The notes beneath the pieces were generated by a model, which was not told where the DNA came from, ran no database searches, and was given only the letters and a program-made list of their open reading frames with translations. DNA of 64,000 nucleotides from Bradyrhizobium sp. ISRA430 (GTDB lineage: Bacteria > Pseudomonadota > Alphaproteobacteria > Rhizobiales > Xanthobacteraceae). The DNA is taken from the NCBI RefSeq assembly GCF_029909975.1, contig NZ_CP094516.1, forward strand, positions 2,356,001 through 2,420,000. Direction: 5' to 3'. The translations under genes and the position numbers were made by a program. Within the stretch, counting starts at the first letter, position 1, and each line of letters opens with the position of its first letter. Of the stretch, positions 22,843-32,307 are shown in pieces.

Positions 22843-23271
22843 ATGACGACGATTGACGAAATCAGGGATAATTTCGAGATACTGGACGACTGGGACGACC
22901 GCTACCGCTACGTCATCGAGCTCGGCCGCACCTTGGAACCGATGTCCGAGGCGTTGCACTCGGCCGAGAACAAGGTGCAGGGCTGCGTCAGCCAGGTCTG
23001 GCTGTCCAAGAGCATCGAGCGCGGCAACGGCGCGCCAGTCCTGAAATATCTCGGCGACAGCGACGCGCATATCGTGCGCGGGCTCGTCGCGATCCTGCTT
23101 TCGCTCTATTCAGGCCGCACGCCGCAAGAGATCCTGTCGACCGACGCGATCGCGGTGTTCGACGAATTCGGCTTTCGCGAGCACCTGACGCCGCAGCGTT
23201 CCAATGGCCTGCGCTCGATGGTCGAACGGATCCGGGTCGACGCGAGAGAGGCGCTCGCCGAAGCCTCCTGA
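22843..23271 (+). CDS. SufE-family cysteine desulfurase activator
   Basis: This 142-residue cytoplasmic protein accepts persulfide sulfur from a SufS-type cysteine desulfurase for iron-sulfur cluster assembly. The family motifs are present: TIDEIRDNFEILDDWDDRY, NKVQGCVSQVW with the acceptor cysteine at residue 48, and GLVAILLSLYSGRTPQEIL. The ATG at 22843 gives the normal N-terminus; the frame is open ten codons upstream but without coding character. No other suf gene is nearby, so it serves a remotely encoded system. It ends seven bases before the convergent mucR-type gene. Confidence 0.93.
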   Translation: MTTIDEIRDNFEILDDWDDRYRYVIELGRTLEPMSEALHSAENKVQGCVSQVWLSKSIERGNGAPVLKYLGDSDAHIVRGLVAILLSLYSGRTPQEILSTDAIAVFDEFGFREHLTPQRSNGLRSMVERIRVDAREALAEAS

Positions 23272-23278
23272 AGCGGCG

Positions 23279-23692
23279 CTATTTCCGTTTCCGCTGCTGC
23301 TGCCCGAGCCCCATCTGCTTCGCCAGTTGCGAGCGCGCCACCGCATAGTTCGGCGCGACCATAGGATAGTCGGCCGGCAGGCCCCATTTCTCGCGGTATT
23401 GTTCCGGCGTCATGTTGTACTGGGTGCGCAGATGGCGCTTCAGCGACTTGAAGCGCTTGCCGTCCTCCAGACACACCAGATAGTCCGGCGCGATCGACTT
23501 CTTCAGCGAGACCGCCGGTTTCGCCGGCTCGAGCAGCGCCTCGGTTCGGCCCGCGGAGACCCGCACCAAGGCGCCATGCACCTGGCTGATGAGATTCGGA
23601 ATCTCGCCGGCGGGTGTCGGATTGTTGCTGAGATAGGCCGACACGATGTTCGCCGTCAGCTCGATGAAATTTTTGCCGCCAGCATCCGACAT
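23279..23692 (-). CDS. MucR/Ros-family transcriptional regulator with altered zinc-finger ligands
   Basis: This 137-residue DNA-binding regulator resembles the MucR/Ros proteins that control surface polysaccharides and symbiosis genes in rhizobia. The N-terminal helix region ([16 protein letters not shown]) and the DNA-binding region are typical: [15 protein letters not shown], then [18 protein letters not shown] and MVAPNYA. Cys74, Asp77 and His87 keep three ligand-type positions, but residues 91-92 are Gln-Tyr where Ros has His-His. ATG 23692 follows a very strong ribosome site (GAGAGGGGG). Some Mesorhizobium relatives are reported to fold without zinc, and this may be such a case. Confidence 0.9.
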   Translation of the reverse strand: MSDAGGKNFIELTANIVSAYLSNNPTPAGEIPNLISQVHGALVRVSAGRTEALLEPAKPAVSLKKSIAPDYLVCLEDGKRFKSLKRHLRTQYNMTPEQYREKWGLPADYPMVAPNYAVARSQLAKQMGLGQQQRKRK

Positions 23693-23853
23693 GGCTCGCC
23701 CCCTCTCCAATCTGGCTTCGTCGCGCTGGATTGGCGACGCCTAAGTATTCTCTGTCAACAATACGTTCGGCTCAAATACGACGACTGGCCAATATGGGCT
23801 GGTTACTGGTGGAATGACAACAACCCCAGCGCTTTACTTGATCGCCCAAGGCG

Positions 23854-24732
23854 TCAGGAGCGCTGGTCGAGATGGGCGCGCAATTCGTCGATCGAGGCGA
23901 AGCGCATCATGCCCTCCGGCATCTGCGCTTCGATCGATCCGTCGGAATAAAGCGAATAGGCCATGCCGTCGACGACGCCGGATTTGAGCACGGTGACGGG
24001 TGGCTGCTCGGCCGGAGCTGGCGGAGGCGGCGGAGATTCGGACGCGGGCGGAGCAGCTTCGGTGAAGGCCGAGGGCGAGCGCGGCGGTGGCGCCGGACGA
24101 CGCGACGCTGCGGGCTCGGCCGGCCGCATCCGGTCGGGCTTCGGCCAGGCATCGTCGAAGCTCGCAGGCGGCGCCTCCGGCGCAGCGGGGGTCGCAGGCT
24201 CGGCAGGCGGTTGCGGCGGCAGGCCTTCGGCAGCCTTGCCCTGGGCGCGCTCGCGCTCCTTGCGCGAGGTCGAGGCAAACAGCAGGTTGCGCCGCCGTGG
24301 CGCCTCGGGAGTCGCGGGCGGCGGCGCGGGCACTTCCGGAGCGGATGGCGCCTCGGCGCGCGACCGCTCGCGTGCGGCGTCGTCGAGCCATGGCGGGGGC
24401 GCAACGGGCGACGGCGGCGGCTCGGCCTTCATTGCTGGCGCGGACGCCGCCTCGGCCATTGGCACGCCGGCCGGCGCGAGGCCCGGCGGCAGCACGGGCC
24501 GGACCCGGACGTCCGACGGCGCTGTCAGGTTCGCAAGGCGCCGGGCGATGCTCTTCAGTTCCAGGACCACGACGTAGAGGCCCATCAGTAACATTCCGGA
24601 GCAGACGCCGATTGCGCCGACAAGTATCAGCGTGTTGCCGAAACCGAATTCCTTGATCGGGATGCCAAAAAGGATCGCAAGGAGGCCCGCCACGACAGCG
24701 ACGATCCCCGCGATCAACAATGCCAACGTCAT
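23854..24732 (-). CDS. two-helix membrane protein with proline/alanine-rich domain
   Basis: This 292-residue protein starts at ATG 24732 with two adjacent membrane helices at residues 1-70 (TLALLIAGIVAVVAGLLAIL and LILVGAIGVCSGMLLMGLYV). About 170 residues of proline/alanine-rich disordered sequence follow. A short conserved-looking C-terminal module ends it: VTVLKSGVVDGMAYSLYSDG, then FASIDELRAHLDQRS. The tail resembles a small substrate-sensing or peptide-binding module, but I cannot name a family. The N-terminus is a DUF308-like hairpin at best. It is monocistronic and transcribed away from the glycosyltransferase. Low-complexity coding makes all six frames long here. Confidence 0.6.
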   Translation of the reverse strand: MTLALLIAGIVAVVAGLLAILFGIPIKEFGFGNTLILVGAIGVCSGMLLMGLYVVVLELKSIARRLANLTAPSDVRVRPVLPPGLAPAGVPMAEAASAPAMKAEPPPSPVAPPPWLDDAARERSRAEAPSAPEVPAPPPATPEAPRRRNLLFASTSRKERERAQGKAAEGLPPQPPAEPATPAAPEAPPASFDDAWPKPDRMRPAEPAASRRPAPPPRSPSAFTEAAPPASESPPPPPAPAEQPPVTVLKSGVVDGMAYSLYSDGSIEAQMPEGMMRFASIDELRAHLDQRS

Positions 24733-25043
24733 CGAACACACCCCCGGCCGCCGATCCGCTCGCGACACCCGTCGCGCCACGATACCGTCATATTGCGTAC
24801 CTCGCCAACGGCCAATTGCCGCCACCGTTCCTTAAAGGAAGGAAATCAGAGACTTATTCACATTCCCTTCAGCATCGGTTCGCTAGCACTAGAATGCTGC
24901 GAAAGCTGGAAATTGCTGCGTCGCATCAGGAATTTAGCCATAATGCCCAATTACTTGGTAATGGAACTGCGCTATAGGGATTCCGGGGAACAGGCCCGCG
25001 CGCACCAGCAGGGCCAAGAGGGGATTCCGGGTCACCGATAGCC

Positions 25044-26693
25044 ATGACGTCCATAACGACCTCGGCGATCGACACGCCTGCGCGGCGCTCGATTGAACGG
25101 ACATGCGACGATCTCGCCATGCTGGTGCTGGCGGCGGTCGCTGTCATTGCGGGCCTGACTTTCCGCGACTACGGGCTCGGCTGGGACGATTACACTCACG
25201 CCGAATATGCCGACCTCCTGTTGCGCATGTTCGGTTCCGGCTACAAGGACACCGCGGCGCTGTCTTTCGCCAACCTCTATATGTATGGCGGCGGCTTCGA
25301 CATGGCCGCGGCTCTCCTGCACAAGATCCTACCGCTCGAGCTGTTCGAGACGCGCCGTCTGGTCGGTGCGATCGTGGGCGTCATCGGGCTCGCCGTGACA
25401 TGGCGGCTCGGCCGCCGCATCGGCGGACCGCTCGCCGGACTTGCGGCGCTGCTCCTGCTCGCGCTGTGCCCGATCTTCTACGGCCACATGTTCATGAACC
25501 CGAAGGATGCGCCCTTCGCGGTGGCGATGATCATCCTGATGCTGGGCCTGGTGCGGCTCGCCGAGGAATATCCGCAGCCCTCGCCGCGCACGATCCTGAT
25601 CGTCGGCCTCGGCGCCGGCCTGTCGATCGGCTCGCGCATTCTCGGCGGCCTTGCGCTGGTTTATGCCATGGTCGGCTTCGTGCCGATGTTCCTGGAAGAG
25701 CTGCGTATCGAAGGCGCGCACGAAGCGGTCCGCCGCTTCGCCCATGTCATCTATGTGCTGCTGCCCGGCCTCGTGCTCGGCTATCTTGTGATGGGCCTGA
25801 TCTGGCCGTGGTCGATCATGCAGCCCGGCAATCCCTTCGAGGCATTGACCTACTTCTCGCACTTCTTCGAAAAGCCGTGGAAGGAGATGTTCGACGGCGC
25901 GATCGTGTCCGTGCCGGACATGCCCTGGTCCTATCTGCCGACGCTGTTCGCGCTCCAGCTTCCCGAGGTGATGCTGGTGCTGACGATCGGCGCCGTGATC
26001 GGCACCTTCGCCCTGCTGCCGCGCCGCGAGGTTCCGGCGCGCCGCAAGACCATCATGCTGATGCTCACGCTGGCGGCGACGCTGCCGCTCGCGATCGCGA
26101 TGGTGAAGCGGCCGGCGCTCTACAACGGCATCCGCCATTTCGTCTTCGTGATCCCGCCGATGGCGGTGCTCGGGGGCGTTGCCTTCGCCTGGGCCATGGA
26201 GCGCCTGCGCGCCAATCACCGCGCCTGGCAGCCGGCCGTGGTCGCCACGTTCTGCTTCGGCCTTGCGCTGCCACTCGCCGAGATGATCCGGCTGCATCCC
26301 TATCAATACACCCACTTCAACTACATCGCCGGCACCGTGCGCGGCGCCGACGACCGCTTCATGCTCGACTATTGGGGCCTGGCGCTGAAGCAGGCCTCCG
26401 ACGAGTTGCGCGAGCAGTTGATCGAGCGCCAGGAGGTGCCGCCGCGTAATCGCAAATGGAAGGTCGCGGTGTGCGGTCCGCAGCGTCCGGCGCAGGTCGC
26501 GCTCGGACCCGATTTCACCATCGGCTGGGACTCCAACGCCGCCGATTTCGCGATGACGCTCGGCGAGTTCTACTGCAAGGGTCTCACTGCCCCCGTCATG
26601 GTCGAGATCAAGCGCGACGACGTGGTGTTCGCCCGCGTCTACGACATCCGCGGCCGCAGCATTTCCAGCCTGCTGTCGATCCCGGCGCCGTAA
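25044..26693 (+). CDS. GT39-like membrane glycosyltransferase
   Basis: This 549-residue multi-pass inner-membrane protein resembles the ArnT/PMT (GT39, PMT_2) glycosyltransferases that use polyprenyl-phosphate sugars. After the first helix (MLVLAAVAVIAGLTF) comes the family's periplasmic acidic motif, DYGLGWDDYTHAEY, with paired aspartates as catalytic candidates. FMNPKDAPF follows in the next loop, with about ten further helices. The C-terminal 120 residues are soluble and periplasmic. The acceptor is unknown; lipid A, a lipid or a surface glycan is possible. ATG 25044 has a weak ribosome site. It appears monocistronic. Confidence 0.8.
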   Translation: MTSITTSAIDTPARRSIERTCDDLAMLVLAAVAVIAGLTFRDYGLGWDDYTHAEYADLLLRMFGSGYKDTAALSFANLYMYGGGFDMAAALLHKILPLELFETRRLVGAIVGVIGLAVTWRLGRRIGGPLAGLAALLLLALCPIFYGHMFMNPKDAPFAVAMIILMLGLVRLAEEYPQPSPRTILIVGLGAGLSIGSRILGGLALVYAMVGFVPMFLEELRIEGAHEAVRRFAHVIYVLLPGLVLGYLVMGLIWPWSIMQPGNPFEALTYFSHFFEKPWKEMFDGAIVSVPDMPWSYLPTLFALQLPEVMLVLTIGAVIGTFALLPRREVPARRKTIMLMLTLAATLPLAIAMVKRPALYNGIRHFVFVIPPMAVLGGVAFAWAMERLRANHRAWQPAVVATFCFGLALPLAEMIRLHPYQYTHFNYIAGTVRGADDRFMLDYWGLALKQASDELREQLIERQEVPPRNRKWKVAVCGPQRPAQVALGPDFTIGWDSNAADFAMTLGEFYCKGLTAPVMVEIKRDDVVFARVYDIRGRSISSLLSIPAP

Positions 26694-26714
26694 CAATCTT
26701 GTCGGGTCGGCTGT

Positions 26715-26890
26715 CATTGCAGCCGATCCATCATCCAGGCTCCGTAACGCGGATGGAGCGAAGCGAAATCCGGGACAGCCAGACTCCCCGCATTCCGCGG
26801 AGCCTGTCATCGGGCGGCGCTTTGCGCCGACCCGTTGGCTCCATGCGGGCTACGCTTGACTGCTGCGCATCGGGTGCCTTGCTGGCGGCA
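26715..26890. repeat. degenerate Bradyrhizobium-type intergenic repeats
   Basis: Segments such as GGATGGAGCGAAGCGAAATC and CCCGCATTCCGCGGAGC, with a small hairpin around GGCGGCGCTTTGCGCCGAC, look like decayed copies of palindromic intergenic repeats. No gene is present between the glycosyltransferase and the aldolase. Confidence 0.45.
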
Positions 26891-26943
26891 GCTTGCGAGA
26901 CTACGCTTCCTTCCCGCAACAACGATGTTCGGAGAGACCAGCC

Positions 26944-27723
26944 ATGTCGCCAGCGGAAGCGCGCCTGAAGGAAGTGCCGTCGAACATGACGGAGGCGGAG
27001 TGGCAGCAACGGGTCAATCTCGCCGCCTGCTACCGCCTCGTCGCGCTCTATGGCTGGGACGACCTGGTCGACACCCACATCTCAGCGCGTGTGCCCGGAC
27101 CGGACCATCACTTCCTCATCAACCCCTACGGACTGATGTTCGACGAGATCACGGCGTCGAGCCTCGTCAAGGTCGACCTGCACGGCAACCAGCTCACCGA
27201 AAGCGAGTACAGCATCAACCCGGCCGGCTTCACCATCCATTCGGCGATTCACGAGGTCCGCGAGGACGCGATCTGCGTGCTACATCTTCACACGCTCGAT
27301 GGCACCGCGGTCTCCAGCAGCGCCGAGGGCCTCCTGCCGCTGAACCAGACCGCGCAGCTCGTGACTCACGACCTCGCTTATCACGACTATGAAGGTATTG
27401 CACTCGATCACGACGAGCGGCCACGGTTGCAGAAAGATCTCGGCAATCACAACCACATGCTCCTGCGCAACCACGGCACGCTGACGGTCGGCCGCTCGGT
27501 CGCCTCCGCCTTCGAGCGCATGTACCACCTCGAGCGCGCCTGCTCGATGCAGGTGCGCACGCGCGCGCTGGGCACACCGGTCTATCCGGTCGACGAGACC
27601 GCGATCGACAAGAACACCGAGTTATTGTCGAACCGTGATCGCGCCGAGCTGCGTGCCACCAACCTGGTGTGGCCGCCGTTGCTGCGCAAGCTCGACCGCG
27701 TCAATCCGGGCTACAGGACTTGA
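26944..27723 (+). CDS. class II aldolase/adducin family protein
   Basis: This 259-residue cytoplasmic protein has the zinc-dependent class II aldolase/adducin fold. Recognisable parts are LAACYRLVALYGWDDLVDTH, ISARVPGPDHHFLINPYGL, the metal histidines in CVLHLHTLDGTAVS, and the third metal histidine in LLRNHGTLTVG. It resembles the adducin-like subgroup found widely in Proteobacteria without a known substrate rather than fuculose-phosphate aldolase itself. ATG 26944 follows GGAGAG by eight bases. A strong terminator lies 57 bp downstream, so the gene is monocistronic. Confidence 0.88.
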   Translation: MSPAEARLKEVPSNMTEAEWQQRVNLAACYRLVALYGWDDLVDTHISARVPGPDHHFLINPYGLMFDEITASSLVKVDLHGNQLTESEYSINPAGFTIHSAIHEVREDAICVLHLHTLDGTAVSSSAEGLLPLNQTAQLVTHDLAYHDYEGIALDHDERPRLQKDLGNHNHMLLRNHGTLTVGRSVASAFERMYHLERACSMQVRTRALGTPVYPVDETAIDKNTELLSNRDRAELRATNLVWPPLLRKLDRVNPGYRT

Positions 27724-27779
27724 GATTTTCGGGATTTGGTGTAGAGTAGCGGTCAACTACCTCTGCACATTTTGGAATG

Positions 27780-27812
27780 AAACGCCGTCCAATCCCGGGC
27801 GGCGTTTTTATT
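27780..27812 (+). terminator. Rho-independent terminator of the aldolase gene
   Basis: The 11-bp stem 27780-27790 / 27797-27807 (AAACGCCGTCC with one G-U pair) closes a short loop. It is followed by TTTTTATTTT. Confidence 0.85.
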
Positions 27813-27824
27813 TTGTGCGCCTTC

Positions 27825-27934
27825 GCAGGGTGAGTTAGCCCCGCGGCTGCGCGAAGCGCAGTCCGCCAGGCGTAACCCACCACTTCTGTCGCCGCGCAAG
27901 CGGAGGTGGCTTGCGCTTCGCTAACCCACCCTAC
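27825..27934. repeat. MITE-like repeat, copy 1
   Basis: This 110-bp element has terminal inverted repeats (AGGGTGAGTTAGC at the left, GCTAACCCACCCT at the right) and an internal GTAACCCACCACTT. The same ends and internal box occur in the 96-bp copy at 45123-45218. It has no coding capacity. Confidence 0.65.
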
Positions 27935-27949
27935 ACATTTGCGCGGTGC

Positions 27950-29344
27950 CTACTTCACCTCCGCCAGCGCCGCGAGGATACGGGCCCAGGAGCGGATGCC
28001 CTTCTGAAAACTTTTCAGATCGTACTTCTCGTTCGGCGAGTGGATGTTGTCGTCGTCGAGGCCGAAGCCGACCAGTAGCGAGTCCAGCCCAAGCGTGCGC
28101 TTGAAATCGGCGACGATCGGGATCGAGGCGCCCGAGCCCATCAGCACGGTCTCTTTGCCCCATTCGTCGGTCAGTGCCTTCCTGGCGGCGGCGAGCGGCT
28201 TCATGTTCCAGTCGAGCGCGACCGCGGGCGCGGCGGAATGGTCGCCGAACTCGACCTTGCAATCCCCCGGGATCCGCGCCGATACGTAATCGCGGAAAGC
28301 CTTGCGGATCTTTTGGGGATCCTGCCCCTGGACCAGCCGGAACGATACCTTGGCCGATGCGTGCGAGGGGATCACCGTCTTGGAGCCTTCGCCGATATAG
28401 CCGCCCCAGATGCCGTTGACATCGCAAGTCGGACGCGTGGAGGCTTGCTCGACCAGGAGCCTGCCCTTCTCGCCAGCGGGGATCGACAGCCCAACCGGCT
28501 TGAGGAACGTCGCCGGCGTGAAGTCGAGCTTCTTCCACTGCTCAAGGACGTCCGGCGGCGTATCCTTTACGCCATCATAGAAGCCGGGAATGGTGATACG
28601 GTTGTCGTCGTCGAACAATCCGCCGAGAATTTTGGTCAGCAAGCGGATCGGGTTCATCGCGGTGCCGCCGAACACACCGGAATGCAGGTCGCGATTGGCG
28701 GCGGTGATCTTCACCTCTTCATAGAGCAGGCCGCGCAGCGACGTCGTGATCGCCGGCGTATTCTGGTCCCACATGCCGGTGTCGCAGACCAGCACGTAGT
28801 CGGCCTTGAACTCATCCTTGTTGGTTTCGATGAAGGGTACGAAGTTCTTCGAGCCGACCTCCTCCTCGCCCTCGATCAGGAAGGTGATGTCGATCGGCAG
28901 CGAACCCGTCACCTTCTTCCAGGCGCGGCAGGCCTCGACGAAGGTCATCACCTGCCCTTTGTCGTCCTCGGCCCCGCGCGCAACGATGATCTTGCGGCCG
29001 TCAGCGTGATCGGTGACGACGGGCTCGAACGGCGGACGGTGCCAGAGATCGAGCGGATCGACCGGCTGCACGTCGTAGTGGCCGTAGAACAGCACATGCG
29101 GCCGCCCGCCCGCCTTGCTTCGACCGACGACGGCGGGATGACCGGCGGTCGGCCGGACCTCGGTCGCGACGCCGAGGCCTGCGATGTCCTTCGCCAGATG
29201 CTCGGCCGCCGCCTTGCAATCATTGGCGAAGGCCGGGTCGGCCGAGATCGACTTGATCCGCAGCAGCGCGAACAGGCGCTCGAGGCTGTTGTCGAAATCC
29301 TTGTCGATATGGTCGAGCACGGACTGAAGCTGCGCGTTGGGCAT
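27950..29344 (-). CDS. M20-family metallopeptidase (dipeptidase-like)
   Basis: This 464-residue cytoplasmic enzyme is of the M20 carboxypeptidase/dipeptidase family. Metal and catalytic residues lie in LFYGHYDVQPVDP (His, Asp), ARGAEDDKGQ (bridging Asp), LIEGEEEVGS (catalytic Glu and metal Glu), VCDTGMWD (Asp) and a C-terminal HSPNEKYD (His). The lid domain begins around DLHSGVFGG. It probably cleaves short peptides with a co-catalytic zinc pair; specificity is not evident. ATG 29344 is followed by MPNAQLQSVL, a normal family start. Confidence 0.92.
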   Translation of the reverse strand: MPNAQLQSVLDHIDKDFDNSLERLFALLRIKSISADPAFANDCKAAAEHLAKDIAGLGVATEVRPTAGHPAVVGRSKAGGRPHVLFYGHYDVQPVDPLDLWHRPPFEPVVTDHADGRKIIVARGAEDDKGQVMTFVEACRAWKKVTGSLPIDITFLIEGEEEVGSKNFVPFIETNKDEFKADYVLVCDTGMWDQNTPAITTSLRGLLYEEVKITAANRDLHSGVFGGTAMNPIRLLTKILGGLFDDDNRITIPGFYDGVKDTPPDVLEQWKKLDFTPATFLKPVGLSIPAGEKGRLLVEQASTRPTCDVNGIWGGYIGEGSKTVIPSHASAKVSFRLVQGQDPQKIRKAFRDYVSARIPGDCKVEFGDHSAAPAVALDWNMKPLAAARKALTDEWGKETVLMGSGASIPIVADFKRTLGLDSLLVGFGLDDDNIHSPNEKYDLKSFQKGIRSWARILAALAEVK

Positions 29345-29542
29345 TGTCGTGTTCCTGGCTGTGGTCCCGAGAGGCCTGCGGTTTTAGCGCCGCTGCGCCG
29401 TCGGAGCCAGCGCAACCGGCGGATGGCGGATGTGCCGGACCAGCACAGCGGCGAGGACAGCCGTGGTCGCGAGATTGTTGCCCCGCGAGGTGAACTACGC
29501 CCGCATAGAAAACCGTTTTAAGGAAAGTCTCTGCCTTCCCGC

Positions 29543-31159
29543 CTATCGCCGCAGCAATCCGCCAAGGGCGCCGCGGACGAGGGCGCGGCCGACCGAACCG
29601 CCAAGCTGGCCGCCGACCGACTTGCCGAGATCGGCCACGACGCCGCCGACCACCTTGTCGGTGACCGTGCGCGTCACGTCGCGCGCGATACGCTGGCCTG
29701 TCGTCAGCCGGCCGCGCCTGGTGTTAGTGCCGAAGATGGTGCCGACGATCGAGCCGATCTGGCCGAGAATGCCGCCGCCGCCTCCCGCGCCGTTCGCCGT
29801 TACGGCCGTGCCGGCAATGCGCTTCTGCAGGATCTCATAGGCGGATTCGGAATCGATCGCAGTGTCGTATTTGCCCTTCACTGGGCTTGCATCCATGATC
29901 GCCTTGCGCTCCTCCGGCGTGATCGGCCCGATGCGTGCCGACGGCGGCCGGATCATCACCCGCTCGACCATCGCCGGCGTGCCATTGCCTTCGAGGAAGG
30001 ACACCAGCGCTTCGCCCTTCCCGAGCTCCATGATCACCTTGGCGGTGTCGAGCTTCGGGTTGGGCCGGAAGGTCTGGGCCGCAGCGGCAACAGCTTTCTG
30101 GTCGCGCGGGGTAAAGGCGCGTAGCGCATGCTGCACCCGGTTGCCCAACTGCCCCAGCACGCGGTCGGGCACGTCGATCGGATTTTGCGTCACGAAGTAG
30201 ACGCCGACGCCTTTCGAGCGGATTAGCCGCACCACCTGCTCGATCTTGTCCATCAGCGCCTTCGGCGCGTCGTTGAACAACAGATGCGCCTCGTCGAAGA
30301 AGAACACCAGCTTCGGCTTGGGCAGGTCGCCGGCCTCGGGCAACTCCTCGAACAGCTCCGACAGCATCCAGAGCAGGAATGTCGCATAGAGCCGTGGGCT
30401 CTGGAGCAGCTTGTCGGCGACAAGGATGTTGATCATGCCGCGTCCGTCGCGGTCGGTCTTCATGAAATCCTTCAGCGACAGCGCCGGCTCGCCGAAGAAT
30501 TTGGTGCCGCCCTGGTTTTCCAGCACGAGGAGCTGGCGCTGAATGGTGCCGACGGTGGCCTTGGTGACGTTGCCAAAACCCTGGGCAGCTTTCCTGATCG
30601 GCGCGAGCGGATCCTCTTCGGCGTCCGGCCCCTTCTTGCCGCTATCGGGGACGATCGCATCCAGCAGTGACCGCAGGTCTTTCATGTCGAGGATAGGCAG
30701 GCCGTTTTCGTCGGCGACACGAAAGGCGACGTTGAGCACGCCCTCCTGCACGTCGTTGAGATCGAGCATCCGTGCCAGGAGGAGCGGCCCCATCTCGGTG
30801 ACGGTTGCACGGACCGGGTGGCCTTGCTCGCCGAACACGTCCCAGAACACCGTCGAGAACTGGTCCGGCTGAAATGTCAGCCCTATTTCTGCGGCACGCT
30901 TGAGGATGAAATCCTTGGTCTCGCCGACCTCGGAGATGCCGGAGAGATCGCCCTTGATATCGGCTGCGAAAACCGGAACACCGGCGCGGGCAAATCCTTC
31001 CGCCATGACTTGCAGCGTGACCGTCTTGCCGGTTCCAGTTGCACCGGTGACGAGGCCGTGGCGATTGGCGAGCGCCAGCGTCAGCCAGGCCTGCTCGTCT
31101 CCCTTGCCGACGAAAATCTTCTCGCCGGTATCGCCGAGCTTGCTGTCCTGTGCCGTCAT
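29543..31159 (-). CDS. HerA-like ATPase, DUF853/YjgR family
   Basis: This 538-residue cytoplasmic P-loop ATPase resembles E. coli YjgR. Walker A is GATGTGKT at residues 39-46. [10 protein letters not shown] follows, then the Walker [13 protein letters not shown] and the sensor-like [13 protein letters not shown] and [18 protein letters not shown] family-typical C-terminal tail is glycine-rich ([11 protein letters not shown]) and basic. Members are annotated as helicase-like, but no substrate is established. ATG 31159. No partner nuclease (NurA-type) is adjacent, unlike archaeal HerA loci. Confidence 0.9.
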   Translation of the reverse strand: MTAQDSKLGDTGEKIFVGKGDEQAWLTLALANRHGLVTGATGTGKTVTLQVMAEGFARAGVPVFAADIKGDLSGISEVGETKDFILKRAAEIGLTFQPDQFSTVFWDVFGEQGHPVRATVTEMGPLLLARMLDLNDVQEGVLNVAFRVADENGLPILDMKDLRSLLDAIVPDSGKKGPDAEEDPLAPIRKAAQGFGNVTKATVGTIQRQLLVLENQGGTKFFGEPALSLKDFMKTDRDGRGMINILVADKLLQSPRLYATFLLWMLSELFEELPEAGDLPKPKLVFFFDEAHLLFNDAPKALMDKIEQVVRLIRSKGVGVYFVTQNPIDVPDRVLGQLGNRVQHALRAFTPRDQKAVAAAAQTFRPNPKLDTAKVIMELGKGEALVSFLEGNGTPAMVERVMIRPPSARIGPITPEERKAIMDASPVKGKYDTAIDSESAYEILQKRIAGTAVTANGAGGGGGILGQIGSIVGTIFGTNTRRGRLTTGQRIARDVTRTVTDKVVGGVVADLGKSVGGQLGGSVGRALVRGALGGLLRR

Positions 31160-31509
31160 CAGTCTCTTGCCTCATTTGTCTCAGCATGTTTCGCGTATTG
31201 AAACGCAAACGCGTCAGTTCCGTAGTTTAACCCATGTTGCGAGCCGGTTAAACGGTTCGCCGCGTGCATGCGACATTGTCGGAGAATGAGTGCATGACAT
31301 CCGCCCAAAGTCGGAACGATAGGTTCGCAACCGCGGCAATTTTTCTCTGATTTCGTCTCTGCTCTTGCATTGCTGCAACACTTTTCGTGCGATTGAAGAT
31401 GAATCGCGACGCCGTGTGCGTTGATCGCTTGTATTTCACTTCGCACCGGCTCAAGATCAATTTTCGAAAACAAAACTCCGGCATGTGAACCGGCTGAGGG
31501 GCAGGCCAT
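31160..31509. other. 350-bp divergent intergenic region
   Basis: This lies between the divergent ATPase gene and a small helical protein gene. A dyad, GTTTAACC at 31225-31232 and GGTTAAAC at 31246-31253, lies about 65 bp upstream of the ATPase start and could be an operator. The remainder is lower-GC, and I see no gene in it. Confidence 0.5.
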
Positions 31510-31875
31510 ATGGACGAGCTGATCGGGCGGCTGGCGACAAACGCCAGCATAGATAGTGCTGTCGCTGAAAAGACCGTCGGCATTATCCTGGGCTTCCTTC
31601 GCAGCGAGGGGCCTTCCGATAGCGTCCAGACCCTGATCGACCAGATTCCCGGCGCAGAAGCGGCAATCGAGGCGTCCAAGAGTGGCGGCGGACTGTCGCG
31701 GCTGATGGGCGGCGGCCTGATGGCCGTCGGCACGCGCTTGATGGGCCTGGGTCTCGGCATGTCCGATATCCAGAAGGTCGCCCGTGAACTTTTTCGTTTC
31801 GGCCGAGACAAAATCGGAGCGGATCAGATGGGCAAGATCATCGCGGGGACGCCGGGCCTCAGCCAGTTCGCCTGA
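31510..31875 (+). CDS. small helical protein, DUF2267/DUF937-like
   Basis: This 121-residue protein starts at ATG 31510 after a clear ribosome site (GAGGGGCAGG). MDELIGRLATNASIDSAVAE and TVGIILGFLRSEG, followed by a glycine/methionine-rich segment (LSRLMGGGLMAVGTRLMGLG) and RELFRFGRDKIGADQM, resemble DUF2267/DUF937-type small helical proteins. There is no signal peptide. Function is unknown. It lies 24 bp before the DUF4332 gene and is probably cotranscribed with it. Confidence 0.7.
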   Translation: MDELIGRLATNASIDSAVAEKTVGIILGFLRSEGPSDSVQTLIDQIPGAEAAIEASKSGGGLSRLMGGGLMAVGTRLMGLGLGMSDIQKVARELFRFGRDKIGADQMGKIIAGTPGLSQFA

Positions 31876-31899
31876 AGCTCGCATTGCATATCAAGTATC

Positions 31900-32307
31900 A
31901 TGACATATCCCATCTCCGAGATTGAGGGCCTGCCGACCTTCGCCGCCAGCAAGCTGAAGGCGCAAGGTATCCGCACCACCGACGCCCTGCTCGAAGCAGC
32001 CAGCACTGCCAAGGGCCGCAAGGCGCTCTCCGCCAAAACCGGCATCAGCGAGCAGCAGCTCTTGGAATGGGCCAACGTCTCCGACTACATGCGCATTCCT
32101 GGCATGGGCAGAGCCAAGGTCGGCCTGGTCCGCGCCGCCGGCGTCACCACTGTGCGCGAGCTCGCTTATCGAAATCCGGCGAGACTCGCCCAGAGCATGC
32201 GCGAAGCGAACGAAAAGAGGAAGCTCGTCCGCATCCTGCCGTCAGAGAAATCAGTCGGCGATATCATCGCCAAGGCGAAGAAACTGGCGCCGAAGATTAC
32301 GTATTAG
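31900..32307 (+). CDS. DUF4332 domain-containing protein
   Basis: This 135-residue protein is made of two helix-hairpin-helix units. The first reads ISEIEGLPTFAASKLKAQGI then TTDALLEAA; the second reads YMRIPGMGRAKVGLVRAAGV then TTVRELAYRNP. This matches DUF4332, a family related to nucleic-acid-binding HhH domains, although DNA binding has not been shown for it. It is cytoplasmic, with the family's usual length. It follows the small helical protein gene by 24 bp and is followed by a repeat-rich spacer. Confidence 0.85.
   Translation: MTYPISEIEGLPTFAASKLKAQGIRTTDALLEAASTAKGRKALSAKTGISEQQLLEWANVSDYMRIPGMGRAKVGLVRAAGVTTVRELAYRNPARLAQSMREANEKRKLVRILPSEKSVGDIIAKAKKLAPKITY

Noticed and set aside
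24000-24730. Several long overlapping plus-strand frames opposite the proline-rich membrane protein gene
   Set aside because: Low-complexity GC-rich coding keeps all frames open. Only the minus-strand frame has membrane helices and a structured tail.
25329-26810. 493-codon frame antisense to the glycosyltransferase gene
   Set aside because: Composition is Arg/Gln/His/Asp-rich, as for mirrored GC-rich membrane genes. No domain is visible.
31226-31253. Two TTAA sequences upstream of the HerA-like gene as a CtrA box
   Set aside because: Their spacing is far more than seven bases; only a dyad can be claimed.
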